Assembly (NCBI GenBank): GCA_947179155.2
Contig: OX359266.1
Span: 40,759,039 to 40,823,038, forward strand
Source of the DNA: Hedera helix
Taxonomy: Eukaryota > Streptophyta > Magnoliopsida > Apiales > Araliaceae
Direction of reading: 5' to 3'
DNA length: 64,000 bases
Shown here: positions 24,601-36,337 of the stretch, one piece after another
How positions within the stretch are numbered: the first letter of the stretch is position 1
Layout of the letters: every line of letters starts with the position of its first letter
Position numbers and translations under genes: made by a program
The notes under the pieces: model-generated
Seen by the model: the letters and a program-made list of their open reading frames with translations, nothing else
The model's database searches: none
Told to the model about the DNA's origin: nothing

Positions 24601-27600
24601 GAATTATCAATCCAAAAGCTAACCCATATTGGCTGCGTCTCATTGGTGAGTTCCCAATCCCAATACTTCTCAACAACGGTCTTAGTTTTCTTCTTCTTCT
24701 TCTGTTATAAGCAGATAAAAATTGCTAGTATACTGTGACCAAGTTCATAAAAAAATATATATATAAAAGAAAAGAAAAGATCAGCAGAACTTAGATTAGT
24801 CGGTGGATAACCTCATCAGCATTTGCGTCCTGTTCATCCTTCTTCACCTCAGCTGGATCCTCATCAACCTCAACCTGTGCAGAATCAAATATTGGGATAA
24901 GCAAAAGGATTGATAGGTCTGTAAAACACCAAAAGCACTATGTTACCTCTTTAGTGTATCCCTTTTCCTGCCAGGTGTAAATTGGAAATGAAACAAACTG
25001 CGAATAGTTCTTCACGAGCTTCTGAATCCTTTCTGGATGAGCAAAACCTTTTTCATCACGCTTCAAGCAGACCATGAGTAAAAATGTGTTCGGGTTAGCT
25101 TGCAAATTTAGCAAAGAGTAACAAAAACAACTTCTTTCTGCACATAAAACGTGACCAAACCTTCAGATATAATGTGAGACGGGTCCCCCGAGGGATGAGC
25201 TTTTCAGGGTCACTCTCTTCTCGGATAGTATAGGAGCTAGAATTGACCTCTCCTTCCCATACATATTGTTTATCAGACTTTGGACTCTTCGAAGAGACCA
25301 CCACCTTTTAAAAAAAAAATTAAAAAAAAATAGCTATGAAACCTACATATATCAGAAGAGATTCCATGTAAAAGAAGAGAGAACATGGGAATATTCTACG
25401 GTTCAGGAACATAAAAATACCCTATCAGAAACTAGAAAGGCTGAATAAAATCCAACACCAAATTGACCGATCAAATTGCTGTCAGCTCCAGCATCCTTGC
25501 TATCCTGTCAAACAATGCGGTTGATTTAGTACTATGGCTTTGGTCATGGCTTCAAACTAAGTAATGGTAATACGCAAACATATGCACCTTCAATCCCTTT
25601 AGAAACTTTGCCGTCCCACTTTGCGCAATAGTTCCCAGACAATCCACAAGTTCTTGGCGAGTCATCCCGATACCAGAATCCCTGCATTAAAAAGTTATAG
25701 GTCCCAACACTGACTAAGAAGAAAAATCATCAACACTAAGAGATGTTTTTTTTACTACAACGCTTACGTGATTGTAACTATCCCATTATCTTTATCCGTA
25801 TGGATACGTATATCGAGATCAATTGCATCTTTTATAAGCTCACTGTCGGTAACACTAAGAAACCGCAGCTTGTCCAAGGCATCACTTGCATTGCTGTAAA
25901 TAAAGCCATAAAATTTTTAAAGAGCATTAGTATTCATATTTGCATAAGTAAGGCATTCCAGTCGTTGTTTACATCTTAATAAAACCAAAAGTCAATGATA
26001 CATTACAATGCAAGCAACAAACGATAAATAAGCTAATTATTCTAGTTCTTTTGGTTCTCAAAACATGAGGCACCTTAGTTCCTGCTTCTATATTTGATAC
26101 CCAAATTCCAATGCTTTATAACACTACGAAAAACACATTGAAATAACATATACAATGTTGACTAATATCCTAACTGGCTGATAAAGAAAATTTACTCATA
26201 CAAAATTGGAATTCAGGCAGCAATCGATATCATTTTCCAGTAATATTGTGCAAATGTGCAACTGTAAAGGTTCTAGTCATCCTTAACAGGCTCCTATTAA
26301 AACTTCCCACTGGATGGTTAAAGAATTCATTATAACATAACAGGCAAGAAAGCTTATAGTGCCTCCTCTTGATCTCAGTAGGAAAGATATGCCACACTAA
26401 AAAATGGAACTCCCGAAAAGAAGGGATCACAAAGAAGTAACTAAGCTAATGTAATGGCATCCATAAGCATCACTTTTTGGATCGCTGAATGTCCGTTGAG
26501 ATTTAGGAGGAAGCAAATAATTCATCAATAAGATAAAAGTAATGCAACGTGCACATGAGTTTGACTGGCTGCTAAAGACATACCTAATAAGCTCCCGAAG
26601 GAACACCTCTTTATTGCTGTATAGGCTGTTGACGATGAGGTCCATGAGCCGACTTACCTGTCACGGAGTAAATAACAGTATCAACTTCTAATTCCTCAAA
26701 AGGTATAATTACCAATTCACCACTCAATCAGTTATATATATACACAGAGAGAGAGAGAGAGATAAATAGGGATGAAAAAGAAATTCAGTACGATATATTG
26801 TTTAAGTAATGCACCTCTGCTTGATACTCATACTTCACAGATGGTGAATCAGATGATTCAGAAGCCGCAGCAGTTGACTCATAACGATTGCCTAGAAACT
26901 GTTCATTTCTCAAATTGCTATGTTTGGTGGATACAGAACCACTACATCTCCCTGCAGTTAAGACCGAGTACCACCTTGGTGTGGTATCAATCTCTCCAGT
27001 CTGCTCCATATTAAGGGAAGTAAGATATAACATTAGGAGATGAGAGCATCAAGTATACTAATCATCACCACAAAAGAAACAACCATCAACAATTATAACC
27101 AACCCAAGTTTTTCGCAGTCATCAACAAATTACCTCCTTTTCAACATATAAAAGTCAAGAAAAGAGGTGAATAACTTAAAATGAAGTTTGGAGCAATAAA
27201 ATAAACAAAACAGAAGGTAAATGCCCAATATTTTAAAAATATGAAACAAATTCCTATGGAATAGCATATGAGAAAAACAGGGACAATGCTTACCAACAAT
27301 TGAGAATAAAAATATTTCTTATTAATACATTTAGCATTTACTACCTAATACAGATATCGAATAATTACAAAATGCAAACACTGAATTAGCAACAACCTCC
27401 AAAGACAAAACCAAACAAAGTACATCAGGAACGCAATAGTAACCCAACAAATTGATTTATGAGTAAATATCATGTACTCAATTATAAATCCAAAGAATCA
27501 TAAAGCAAGTGGAATGGATTAATAAAAATAAATAGTACTCCATTTGTCAAAAAAATGAGTCTCGTTATGGAGAAATTTAAGGTTTAGGACGTAGATTATA

Positions 27601-28385
27601 TCAAATTCAAAAGTTTTTACAATGGACTCTCATTTTGCAACAAACAGAGAAGAACATTCTTTTACCTTTACCAAAATCTGATTTTCCACTATCACTCTCT
27701 TCAACATATGAATTAAAAACGTCACCCCAGCCTCACAAAAATTGGGTTCACCTCGTTAAGTTATTAGTGGTTATCTTTATATTTTTTAAAAGTTTTAAAT
27801 GAAAGATTCAGTACTTGTATTTATCACTTCTCAAACAAAACATACTACATAAGTGTTTAAGAGTCATTCACATTAGGAAGCTAAACAGGCCACAAGAGGA
27901 TTGTTAACTTAACCAATCAAACAAGTTTTAATAAGCATATATAGACATACTCGTAGATAAAATATCAAAATCAAAAATATACTCCCTATGTTCCACAAAA
28001 AGAGTTGTCCCCAAAAAACACTCCCAAAAAGAGTCTCTCATTTGTTTTGATGGTAGTATAAATGACACAATATCCTCAACTTTACCATCACAATTACATA
28101 ATATTCCATCACTACTAAACTAATATACATGGAACAAAAATATATCCTTAAAAGTTTATAAATTTTGGAAATGGGCTGAAGGAGTCCTATTTAATTACAA
28201 TCAAACATTTTTGTTGAGGCACAAAATAAACATACAAATAGATAAAATTGGTAAGATAGAGATTTGAGATTTTATACCGAAACGTTGAAGAGATTGAAAG
28301 TAGAAACAGGGGCAGCTGCATCACGGAAACGTGCGCCTCCGTTGCGCAGGATAGCGGAGACGGAACGCTTCGACAGCTTGTGCAT
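21615..28385 (-). CDS. HSP90-6: Mitochondrial HSP90 chaperone, HSP90-6 type (20 exons)
   Basis: ATP-dependent chaperone of the mitochondrial matrix. Exons, minus strand: 28385-28278, 27000-26815, 26657-26584, 25893-25768, 25681-25588, 25504-25421, 25304-25161, 25060-24947, 24875-24812, 24701-24624, 24536-24432, 24142-24002, 23903-23811, 23700-23623, 23429-23175, 23066-22964, 22690-22516, 22431-22326, 22224-22135, 21788-21615. All introns read GT-AG and phases fit. The start MHKLSKRSVSAILRNGGARF matches the family presequence; an upstream ATG at 28535 is ignored. GHKL ATPase motifs are NASDALDKLR, DSGIGMTR and GQFGVGFYSAFLV. The middle domain has YVKRVFISDDFDGEL; the C-terminus ends PAEAGSQK without MEEVD, as expected for an organelle form. 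Length would be 796 residues, close to family size. Exon 9 has one base too many (T run 24840-24842), giving an early stop; skipping exon 9 keeps the frame. Sequencing error is possible. Confidence 0.92.
27536..28060. other. Stowaway-like terminus fragments
   Basis: TACTCCATTTGTCAAAAAAATGAG (from about 27537) and TACTCCCTATGTTCCAC (from about 27981) resemble the CTCCCTCCGTCCCA-type end of Stowaway MITEs. Matching right ends were not found, so these are probably truncated or nested copies upstream of the HSP90 gene. Confidence 0.35.
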
Positions 28386-28539
28386 TTTAGAAGCTAAAAG
28401 CAGAGACTTTTGGGAGAAAGGGAGAGAAAAGCTCAGCGAGATATTTGTGATAGGAGGGGTTAGGGTTTTAAGTTTTAATAGAAGCGAGAGATTTAAGGAA
28501 GTTTCTGGATATTGATTGGGGATTTTCTTTTTCAATTTT

Positions 28540-30050
28540 TCTTATTTGGTGTAAGTTGTAACACTGTGTTATTGAGTTTTAAAAACAACCGAAAAGAAAA
28601 AAAAATGGATGCAAAATTTATTCTATTTAATTTTGCTATTATTGAGTTTTTAATGAATAAAAAATAAATTAAATTGAGAAAAAAAATTGGTCCTTTTTTG
28701 CTAAAAAAATATTTTTAAAATTGACGAATTTAGACCAAAAACTAACTGATATAAGTAAAATATTTATAATTCCTATTATATCATTAACATTATAAAATTA
28801 ATATAATAATAACATAATATTTTAAATGTAAAATTTAATTTGTTTAATTTTTTTTATAAATTAAGTAACATCACGAAACAAAAATTATAAGTTATTTATT
28901 CTTTTGTTTTCTTACCAAATTTAATTTTTATATTATTTTTTACTTTAAAGTTCATTTCGATATGTTAATCTTTTAAAAGTGAGAGTGCATTTTGTTTACC
29001 GCAATAAACTTTGGAATGCATTTTGTTAAGTTAGAAATAAACTCGAGGGTGCATTTTAATCTGTTTAAACCTTGAATGATACATTTTGTTTAGCATAAAA
29101 TATTTTTGGAGTGCGCTTAAATATGTTTTAAATATTAAAATATAAATTTCAATTATCTTATAAACTTTTGAATACAAAGTGTATTTTAATCTTTTTTGTT
29201 AAACTTATTTTTGGAGATATGTGATTGCTAAAAACTTAAATAATAAAAAGAAAATTACATTCATTTTGGAGTACTTTTATTATATATACATGTGTGTACT
29301 TTTTTATGTGAGGCATATGTGGGAATGAATTATTTTAAAATGACTTAGAACATAAAATTTAAAATGACTTGCATATCATTTTAAATTATAATTTTATAAA
29401 TAAAAGTGTTTGAGAGTATATTGACTTATAAGCTATAAATTAGCTTAAAACAAGTTCTAAAGGTATTTGACTAAACTAATTTATAAATTAAAATAAGTTG
29501 AAAAGATTAGTAAAATACGAATAAAATAATTTTTATATTTTGTGAACCATACTTATTTTAAAATAACTTATAAGCTTATTTTTTAAAAGTAAAAAATTGT
29601 TATTTATCAAAAAGTACTTACGAGTCAATTTATAAGTTAAAATAAGTTGCATACCAACGCTCAAATAAAATTAAATATATGAAGTCAAATAAATTATTAT
29701 AAAATATAAAAATTATATATTAGGACAATTATTTCTTAATGGGCATTTATATTTGAGCTGAATTTAAATAATAATTTCATTGTTTTAATTAGGTTGAGAG
29801 ATTTATTATTGTAAATCAACATATCAAAAAATAGATCGAGAAAAAATAATTTTAAAACGGATTAATCAATATCTTAGGGAAAAAAATGATTCTCCCATAA
29901 GAAGAAAATGGTCAATTTTGTAAAAAATAAAATAAAATAAAATCCCATGCATAGGAGAAAAATAAGCTCCCTTAAAAGATAGAATGATAAAACAAAAAAT
30001 AAAAGAAAAAAAGAGCACATAAAAATAAGTATATGTGTTAGTTCCCAGAG
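28540..30050. other. AT-rich intergenic DNA
   Basis: No gene seen. Around 29330-29660 a diverged inverted repeat (TTATAAGTTAAAATAAGT-like blocks in both orientations) suggests an old MITE with no defined ends. Confidence 0.5.
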
Positions 30051-30282
30051 GCGCACAAGTGATCTAGAAGGGGGGGTTGAATAGATCTTATTTAAAAACT
30101 TTTTCTTTTAAATATTAAGTTCAAAGATTTAATAGCAATTAACAATCTTAATTAAGATTTGTTTGCACAGCGAAATATTAGTTTGAAAACACCCCTTAAA
30201 GATTTGAAAAACTTCTCCGTTAAGTTTAAGATTATTTAGAAGAAAGTCACTTGTTAAGTAAACTAATTCACAGTCATATGTA

Positions 30283-30285
<3 letters not shown>

Positions 30286-30348
<63 letters not shown>
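30286..30348. repeat. TA/TG compound microsatellite
   Basis: About 15 TA units run directly into about 12 TG units. Confidence 0.95.
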
Positions 30349-30350
<2 letters not shown>

Positions 30351-30545
30351 AGACAGAATGTAAATGACTGAATGTAAATGACTGAATGTAAATGACACCA
30401 GAGAGTTTTAAGTGGTTCGGAGACTGAATAACTCCTACTCCACTCTTCTACTACAACGAGTAGGAAATCCACTAAGGATGGTTCATACGGAACCCTTCAA
30501 GCTCATTAGCCTGAAAACTCTGGTTCACTAAGAACCCTTCAAACC

Positions 30546-30673
30546 CAGCTGGTTTTGTTTGTTTAGTCACAAAGACAAGGACATTACTGCCCTCTTCAAG
30601 TCCAGCAGACTTGGCTCCTTTAGTCACTATGACAAGGACAACTGCCCTCTTCAAGTCCAACAGACTTGGCTCC
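30546..30673. repeat. Two tandem copies of a roughly 60-bp unit
   Basis: TTTAGTCAC, GACAAGGACA, ACTGCCCTCTTCAAGTCCA and CAGACTTGGCTCC occur in the same order twice. Derived frames are not gene-like. Confidence 0.75.
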
Positions 30674-30887
30674 CTGATCATTTGAAAGAGGTTGGAGTTG
30701 CTACTGAGTTGTACTTTAAGTCCTATTGTCTTTAAACACTCAGTAGCAGGATGTGATCATTCCTGGGATAATATTGAGTTCGACAATGATGTTTGACTTC
30801 TTTATATGCTCAATATCATCTTATGATCACCCATTGTGCTGCTAGGCTTTTGTACTTCAGCTCCTTTGGTACTTGATAACTTCTCGA

Positions 30888-31030
30888 GATGAACTCCTGA
30901 GATGACTGTGATGCTCCTTTCTTTTGGTACTCAGTTGTTCCTTCTTATCATAGACAGTTTATTGCTTCTCGAGTTGGTCTTCTGAGATGACTGTGATGCT
31001 CCTTCCTTTTAGTACTCAGTTGCTACCATG
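30888..31030. repeat. Two tandem copies of a roughly 70-bp unit
   Basis: CTTCTCGAG, CTGAGATGACTGTGATGCTC and TACTCAGTTG occur in the same order at about 30890 and 30963. Confidence 0.75.
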
Positions 31031-31149
31031 TATGTATCAAGTTGGCATTTAAGCTTCTCTCTTCCATGTGCCTAGCAGCTCTGAACACTTCTCTTGTAAT
31101 AGAGTTATACATCTCTATATCTCTCTCAATTCAGTGTTAGTGTTCTGAT

Positions 31150-32475
31150 GGATCGTAGAGTTCTTTAGCATAACCATTCTCTGTTTTACTCTACGATCGG
31201 TTGTTGTCTACCATCATCTCTCTTGTGTATATTTTTCAACAATCGCAACAACCACTTCTCTTTTTCTGTTTGTTATGTATGCCTTTATATCTCTGAGCAT
31301 ACTTTACCGTTGAGATCAATCCCGTTGGTTTCCTTTGGCTTTGTGCAGATCTTAAATATCTTCGATGTTTGACTTTCTTGCCACTTGTGCCAGTGCTTTT
31401 CCCTTTTCTGACATGTTCTGATATATTGACCTGTAGCTCAGCTTTCTCTGACTTTATAGCCGTTGCACTCCCAGAGTTGTTCAGCAAGGAGTATTATTTC
31501 CTTTGTTAATTAATCTTCTGATTTATCAATAAATACCTTCCTTGACTTTTAGAACCAACTGTTCTGATGCATTCAGAGATGTCCCATTGGTCTGACTTTA
31601 TTCACCATTTTCCTGAGCAGTGGGTCCTGAGTTACAGTCGTTTAGGCACAACGTCTACTACAACTCTGACATGCATTTGTATCTCAACAACATTTAATCT
31701 TTCCTTAATCTGGGCGAGGAGTATTCCCTTTTCTCTTGCACCATATAGCCGTTCTGTTAGTCTACTTGCCTTGACCTGCTTAATGAATTCGTTGAATGAT
31801 AGACTGTCTACTTTGTTTCTGCGAATTCAGCTTCATGAATGTTACTTGAGGTATGTCAAGTGAAACGTTGAGTTAGAACGATCTTTTCTCTAACTCTGCG
31901 ACCTTGTTGCTCTGGTCAGATCGTAGAGTTTGTGCTTGCAATGCTTTGCTTTGATTTCATTCTACGATCTTGTAGGTTTGATCAAATCGTAGAGTTAGTT
32001 AACTGTAGTGCTTCTTAGTGAAATCGTTGAGTTGCAGTCTGTGTTGCTTCATCCTTTAATTCTACTCAACGCTTGTTCCATATGTATAGCAATCTTCTTT
32101 TATTGCCTTGTCATTTTGTTCCACTCTACGATCTCTTCTATCAGCATACATTCCAATCCTTGTAAGCTTGCTCAACAATTTTACTCTACGATTTTGCTAG
32201 AGAGTGTGTATCGTAGAGTACATTTCTTCTCTGGTTCAGCGTTATCTGCAGGCTAGCTTGGCTGTCTGTTCGACGATCGTAGAGTTCAGCTCTACGATTT
32301 GTACTTGAACAGTTCTTTAACTTTACTCGTATATCCTGTAGACTTCTTGCATATCTGTCTCTCTTTGATGATCGTAGAGTTATCCTGGTAAGGAGTCGTA
32401 GAGTTAACTCTACGATTTATACAAAATCGTTGAGTCTTCTTTGAAAGAAATCGCAGTGTCTGTTCTACGATCGTA
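31150..32475. repeat. Cluster of TCGTAGAGTT/AACTCTACGA motifs in both orientations
   Basis: The 10-base motif or a one-base variant occurs about 17 times in 1.33 kb, in both orientations. Examples: 31152, 31188, 31919, 31960, 31986, 32023, 32122, 32182, 32210, 32275, 32290, 32371 and 32396. Two hits form a perfect 20-bp palindrome, TCGTAGAGTTAACTCTACGA (32396-32415). Another pair makes a 9-bp stem with a short loop (32275-32298). Spacing is irregular, and sequence between motifs is CT-rich and unrelated. It lies in a transposon-like stretch (about 30.05-32.6 kb) with no coding capacity. I do not recognise this element. Confidence 0.75.
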
Positions 32476-32479
32476 TAGA

Positions 32480-33280
32480 CTGATCAACCTAACAGATTTG
32501 ATCTTTTCTAACCAAGTCATTTCTTACATTATTACATCATTACATATTGAAAGGACTTTTACAGACTTTAACATACACAAATACATCAATGATTCATTCT
32601 TATGCTACTCTACTTATATCATACATCTTTTATGCAGAGTGACTTCTATTGAAAGATCAACCTAACATTTCTGATCTTTAAAATCTAAGTCCTTTGTACA
32701 CATATAACTAAAAAAGGACTTTACAACATTTTAATCCGATAACTTTCATTCTCTTTAATAAGCAGCAGATAGTTTATAACAAGATCATATTTGTGCTATA
32801 CTAGTGTGTGCACATTACAGTATTTAAGATAGGTAATATATATCATACACCCACAACAATGTAAGCACATAATTAGATTAACATATAATTACTTTGTCAA
32901 ATAACCTTTTAAACACTTTTAGACAATCTGTGCACATAAACAAGTAAGCACATAATTACATTTAGAACATCTACGCACTTTTTCAGATACACATTATATA
33001 TCAATCATGACAATCAATCATGTAAGCACATAAACACTTCCAGAGTATCTAAGCACATAATCAATTAAGTACATTATAAAATCACTTTGTCAAATAACCA
33101 CATAAGCACATTTAGCCCAGTCATTTTTGCACAACAGTCATCATCATCAAATCAAACAACATTCAACAATATGTTCTCTTCAAAAAGTAAGAGAATACTC
33201 CTCAAATATAAATAGCAATTTTTTTTGGTATAGTGGTTAAATTTATTTTTAAGAAATTAAGAAGTCTTATAATCCAATCT
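32480..33280. other. AT-rich intergenic DNA with short repeats
   Basis: No gene seen. Around 32810-33130 short phrases such as AAGCACATAA and TGTCAAATAACC recur several times, a weak degenerate repeat. Confidence 0.5.
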
Positions 33281-33284
33281 TAGC

Positions 33285-35330
33285 AAAGTCAAAGTACACT
33301 TTAACCGTAGCTTGCCATGTATCACATTCATATTAACTCAAATTTTCACCAACATTTATTATTATTATATTTATCGAATAATCTATTTTTTGAATATTAT
33401 CCTATATAATTGCAGATAACTCTCACATGAAAAAATGTAAAGTAAATCTAATTACAATTGAATAATTTTTTCACTATATTCAATCAGAATATTCTCACAT
33501 AGACAATAAAAATTTGAAATCATCTAATTATTTGGTATTTGAAATTATTCAAAAATTAAATATTATTCTTTATATAGATAATCTTTAATTTTTTAATTTC
33601 TTAACATCTATTTCTCACCAAAAAAAAAAGTAATATTATCTTATAATTTTCACACGTAAAATTTGTAAGATATTTTTAATTTCATACTCACACAAAAAAA
33701 TGTTGAGATTATAAAGTTAAAAATTGTAGCATACAAATCTAAACTGATATTTATATCACAAAATTGCAACAAATTCAAATTGATTTTATATTCCATAATA
33801 TATAATATTATTTCATAATTGGGATTTTGAACTTTATTTACAGATAATTTTCACGCATAAACTTTTAATTTTTTTTAATTCCTTACTCACAAAAAAATTA
33901 TATATATATAACATGTTCCATAAATATATATTAAAACGTAGTACACTTTAACCACAGTCTGTCATGTGTTACGTTCACATTAACTCAACTCGCCACTATC
34001 ATTTATTATAATTGATTCATTATTTTATTTATCCAATAATCTATTTTTTGAATATTAGCTCATAATTGCATATAACTCTCACATAGTAATTTTTTAAATA
34101 ATATCCCATATAATTACAGATAATTTTCACAAAAAAAAATATAATTTAAATCTAATTACAACTAAATAATTTTTTCATTACACTCCATCAAAAATTTATC
34201 AAACAAACAAGTAAAAATCTAAAATCATCTAATAATTTGATATTTGAAATTATCCAAAAATTAAAATTTGTTCTTTATATAGATAATATTTGGTTTTTAA
34301 AATTCTTAACATCTAATTGTTACCCAAAAAAGAGATTTACAATTGATTTATTATATTATTTATCTAATAATCTATTTTTTGAATATTAGCTCATAATTGC
34401 AGATAACTCTCACACAGTAATTTTTTAAATAATATCTCATATAATTACAGATAACTCTCACAAAAAAAAATAATTTAAATCTAATTACAAATAAATAATT
34501 TTTTCATTACACTCCATCAAAATTTTATTAGACAAACAAATAAAAATCTAAAATCATCTAATAATTTGATATTTGAAATTATCCAAAAATTAAAAGTTGT
34601 TCTTTATATAGATAATATTTGGTTTTTTAATTTCTTAACATCTAATTGTTACCCAAAAAAGAGAGAGTAATATTATCATATAATTTTCACACATAAAATT
34701 TTTAAGATATTTTTAATTTCATACTCACAAAAAAATACTGAGATTAAAAATTGCAGCATACAAATCTAAACAGATATTTTTATCCCAAAATTGCAGCAAA
34801 CCCAAATTGATTTTATGTTGTATAATATATAATATTATTCCATAATTGGAATTTTGAACTTTATTTACATATAATTTTCACACCTAAATTTTTAATTTCT
34901 TATTCACATAAAAACATGTAACACTGTCCCATAAATATGTCACACATACAAATCTAAACTTATATTAAATTGCAGTAATCCCAAATTGTTATTATCCAAT
35001 AATTTTATTTTTGAATTGTTTTATTATCTTATTTTTGCAGATAACTTTGACACATAAATATATGATATTATCCAATAATTTTAATTTTTAATTTTTTTTA
35101 TAAATAATTCTCAGGCAAAAAAGTATGTAATATTATCCCATAATTGGGCTTTTGAACTTTATTTTCAAAAAAAATTAACACATAAATTTTTTAAAATTTA
35201 TTTTAAATTCTTTAATCACAAAAATAAAATGTATCATTATCCATAAATACAAATCTGAACTGATATTATATCCCAAAATTGCATCAATTTTAAATTGATA
35301 TTATATCCCATAATTCCAGTTTGATATTAT
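33285..35330. repeat. AT-rich long tandem repeats (about 330 and 600+ bp units)
   Basis: The block CTATTTTTTGAATATTA near 33390, 34041 and 34372 starts similar stretches; the last two are about 331 bp apart and nearly collinear to CTTAACATCTAATTGTTACC. A second block (TAATTTTCACACGTAAAATT to AATTCCTTACTCAC, about 33650-33890) recurs at about 34680-34910. GTACACTTTAACC occurs at about 33294 and 33945. The array degenerates toward 35330. No reading frame. Confidence 0.75.
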
Positions 35331-35847
35331 CTCAAATTGATGAGTGATTGATCTAAATAATTTTTAATTATATATTTTTTAACAAAATTATACATTGAGA
35401 CATTGATTGATAAATTGTAAAAATAATACTTATCTCCTCGTTTAATAGAATAACATTGGTCTTTACAATCATTTTTGTTTCATAATGAACATATAAAAAG
35501 TTTGTGTGTAATTTATTGAGTAGTTAAAGTCCTATTTGTAATATATTTAGGTAAGTTAAATGAGATAACGAATTAGGTTTATAAGTTAAGAATGTTAGTA
35601 ATCATAATTATAATATATTATTGATAAATTTAAAAATAAAAATTATAATTCTTCGTATTTAACAATATATATTAAAGTATTACATCAACTAAATAGTACA
35701 TTAATAATTATTGATTTGTATTGATTGTTAACAAAACGATCCGGTCTTTGCTTTGTTATTGATTTGTATTTGATTGTTTCCTCGATTACTTATTTTTTCC
35801 CCTCATTTTAATATTTTTATTTTAACAAAAAAAATTATCTTTTAATT

Positions 35848-36190
35848 TGATAATAATATTACATATCACAATATTTAAGGATGTTTTATCATGTTATCAC
35901 TATTTAATTAATATTTAAAATTTATAAAAATAAAATTAATTTTATAAAATTTTAAAATAAAATTCTTTTTATGAAATGGAGAATATTTCTTCCCACAACC
36001 CAGAAACGTTTCTTTCCTTTTCAGCCTTCGGTCAAAAGTTACGTTTTCGTTTGGAAAGAAATATTCTCCATTTTATTAAAAAAAATTATTTTAAAAATTC
36101 ATTTTATTTTTATAAATTTTAAATATTAATTAAATAATAATAACATGATAAAATATCCTTAAATATTGTGATATATAATATTATCATCAT
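35848..36190. mobile_element. Hairpin-forming inverted repeat upstream of the DUF21 gene
   Basis: Left arm from GATAATAATATTACATATCAC to GAATATTTCTT (about 35848-35993); right arm from AAGAAATATTCTCCATTTTATT to TGATATATAATATTATCATC (about 36057-36190). Arms of about 135-145 bp surround a GC-richer loop of about 60 bp. It lies about 150 bp before the start codon at 36338 and looks like a foldback MITE. No target duplication defined. Confidence 0.7.
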
Positions 36191-36299
36191 TTTTCTGTCT
36201 TCCTCTTCAAATGCACTATATAATTGATATTTTTATAAAATTCTACATAAATAATAAATGAGCGCACCTCTTGTGAAAATATCGTGAGAATATCAATTC

Positions 36300-36312
36300 C
36301 CTATATATATAG
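36300..36312 (+). promoter_or_regulatory. Possible TATA box of the DUF21 gene
   Basis: CTATATATATAG lies about 27-37 bases before the ATG at 36338. If it is the functional TATA box, the 5' UTR is very short or absent, so another start site upstream is possible. Confidence 0.35.
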
Positions 36313-36337
36313 TTAAGCTCTTGTACCAAGAAAATCC

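Noticed and set aside
28383..28535. Upstream in-frame ATG giving HSP90 a 50-residue longer N-terminus
   Set aside because: The downstream ATG gives the conserved HSP90-6 presequence; the upstream part is leader-like and not conserved in the family as I recall it.
30050..32600. Complete LTR retrotransposon
   Set aside because: No LTR pair, primer-binding site or gag-pol frames could be seen; only described as transposon-like.
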